NCBI GenBank assembly: GCA_003062345.1
Contig: PQCO01000304.1
Span: forward strand, 1 to 7,763
Source: Sedimenticola_A endophacoides
Lineage (GTDB): Bacteria; Pseudomonadota; Gammaproteobacteria; Chromatiales; Chromatiaceae
Direction of reading: 5' to 3'
DNA: 7,763 nucleotides
The stretch's first letter is position 1; every line of letters starts with the position of its first letter. This document shows, in pieces, positions 6,965 to 7,763 of the stretch. The notes under the pieces were generated by a model that did no database searches, was not told the DNA's origin, and was given only the letters and a program-made list of their open reading frames with translations. The translations under genes and the position numbers were made by a program.

Positions 6965-7763
6965 GAGACGCGATCAGGACCCACCGCGTGCACCACTGGC
7001 TGGCCCTCCTGCTGCTCTGCCTCGCGGCCCGGGCAGGTGCGGCATACACCCCGCTCACCACCCAACAGGTCGCCGATCAAGTCTATGCGCTGATCGGCGA
7101 AACCGGACCGCGCAGCGCGCAAAACCATGCCCTCAACAACAACCTCGCCTTCATCGTCACCCCGCAGGGGGTGATCCTGGTGGACACGGGCGCCACACCC
7201 CGCGCGGCGCGTCTGATCGAAGCGGCCATCGCCCAGGTCACCAACCAACCGATACGCTGGGTGATCAACACCGGCAGCCAGGACCACCGCTGGCTCGGCA
7301 ACAGCTATTTCGCCGAGCGCGGGGCGCAACTGCTGGCGCTGGAGCGCACGGTCCGGGTGCAGCGGGAGTACGCACACAGCCATATTCAACGGCTCAGCGG
7401 CGTACTCGGCGACCAGGCGCGGGAGATCCGACCCGTCCATGCCGCAGGCATCGCCGGGGATCGTGCGCACCTGAATCTGGGGGGTACGCGGATCGAGCTG
7501 ATCTGGCCGGGCGATGCCCACTTCCCCGGTGATGCCATCGTCTGGCTGCCGCAACAGCGCACCGTCATCACCGGCGATCTGGTGTACGTCGACCGCATGC
7601 CCGGCATCCTGCCGCACTCACGGGTCGTGCAGTGGGGCCAAGAGTGTCGCTACCTCGTGAAAGATTTTGGGACATCCCAGTCCCCAAAATCGACTCGCCA
7701 ACGCGACAGCCGTTACTGCCCCGACCGTCCTGCGCTCATCACGACTCCGTCCCGCACATTGCA
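6961..7763 (+). CDS. Exported MBL-fold protein with altered metal motif, 3' end disrupted or off-window
   Basis: The frame opens at ATG 6961, overlapping the cytochrome stop, and stays open to the window end (267 codons, no stop). Residues 1-28 form a signal peptide (hydrophobic LALLLLCLAARAGA), so the product is periplasmic. The metallo-beta-lactamase fold is clear: NNLAFIVTPQGVILVDTGA with D75, WVINTGSQDHRWLGN at 100-114, GDAHFPGD with H187, and VITGDLVY with D206. The usual HXHXDH is replaced by TGSQDH: D108 and H109 remain but both leading histidines are gone and the loop is one residue shorter. Metal binding may be partial or absent. I have a recollection, not checked, that a QDHRWLGN variant is shared by a subfamily near cytochromes. 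Family-like sequence continues to about SRVVQW (220-225); after base 7636 the translation looks random and a palindromic element begins, so the domain's last quarter is missing. Either the gene is interrupted or the contig joins a repeat here. Confidence 0.8.
   Translation, partial: MRDAIRTHRVHHWLALLLLCLAARAGAAYTPLTTQQVADQVYALIGETGPRSAQNHALNNNLAFIVTPQGVILVDTGATPRAARLIEAAIAQVTNQPIRWVINTGSQDHRWLGNSYFAERGAQLLALERTVRVQREYAHSHIQRLSGVLGDQAREIRPVHAAGIAGDRAHLNLGGTRIELIWPGDAHFPGDAIVWLPQQRTVITGDLVYVDRMPGILPHSRVVQWGQECRYLVKDFGTSQSPKSTRQRDSRYCPDRPALITTPSRTL
7636..7763. repeat. Palindromic repeat-like element at right edge
   Basis: A nested palindrome sits here: outer arms TGTCGC (7645-7650) and GCGACA (7703-7708), inner arms GATTTTGGGAC (7663-7673) and GTCCCCAAAATC (7680-7691), the latter with one extra C, around loop ATCCCA. 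An alternative small hairpin GGGA-CA-TCCC overlaps it. The AT-rich arms differ from the surrounding coding DNA. From memory, palindromes built on TTTGGGGAC/GTCCC are scattered in proteobacterial genomes, often next to REP-associated (Y1, IS200-like) transposase genes; this link is an inference. No transposase can be read in the remaining bases. Confidence 0.5.

Noticed and set aside
6754..7617. Minus-strand ORF of 287 residues opposite the cytochrome and MBL genes
   Set aside because: It lies antisense to two genes with clear family motifs and has no recognisable domain of its own.
1..7763. CRISPR array, tRNA, rRNA, prophage or toxin-antitoxin genes
   Set aside because: I saw no regularly spaced repeats, no cloverleaf-like or rRNA-like stretch, and no phage or toxin motifs.

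Overview
This is a GC-rich, densely coding stretch whose codons end mostly in G or C. All convincing genes lie on the + strand. Protein content (YbbA/YbbP-type ABC exporter, DNA polymerase II, a two-motif CDGSH protein, a cytochrome b561) points to a Gammaproteobacterium, perhaps a Chromatiales-like or sulfur-oxidising lineage. The class is a fair inference; the order is a guess.

Layout. Bases 1-127 are non-coding and repeat-like, with a short direct repeat and a 9-bp inverted repeat that runs over the start of the first gene. Then come ybbA (117-773) and ybbP (770-3259), overlapping by TTGA and forming one export system. A gap of 125 bases leads to an 80-residue protein with two CDGSH [2Fe-2S] motifs (3385-3627). 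A 235-base gap with hairpins precedes polB, DNA polymerase II. Its reading frame has no ATG, GTG or TTG at the expected N-terminus, and a CTG at 3863 with a well-spaced GGAG is the best start, giving 778 residues (to 6199). A 195-base gap holds two small hairpins and then a two-gene unit overlapping by ATGA: a cytochrome b561-type membrane cytochrome (6395-6964) and an exported metallo-beta-lactamase-fold protein (6961 to the window end).

The last gene stops looking like its family near 7636. From there the sequence holds a nested palindrome (7645-7708) of the kind seen in REP-like or transposase-associated elements, and its frame runs off the window without a stop. Both ends of the window therefore carry repeat-like DNA, which suggests contig edges at dispersed repeats or insertions into the flanking genes.

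Functionally the genes form separate units: lipid/envelope export (ybbAP), an Fe-S protein, translesion/repair DNA synthesis (polB), and a membrane/periplasmic redox pair. I see no phage, CRISPR, toxin-antitoxin or defence system, and no clear new multi-gene system. The points most worth a second look are the CTG start of polB, the altered metal motif in the MBL protein, and the palindromic elements at the two ends.
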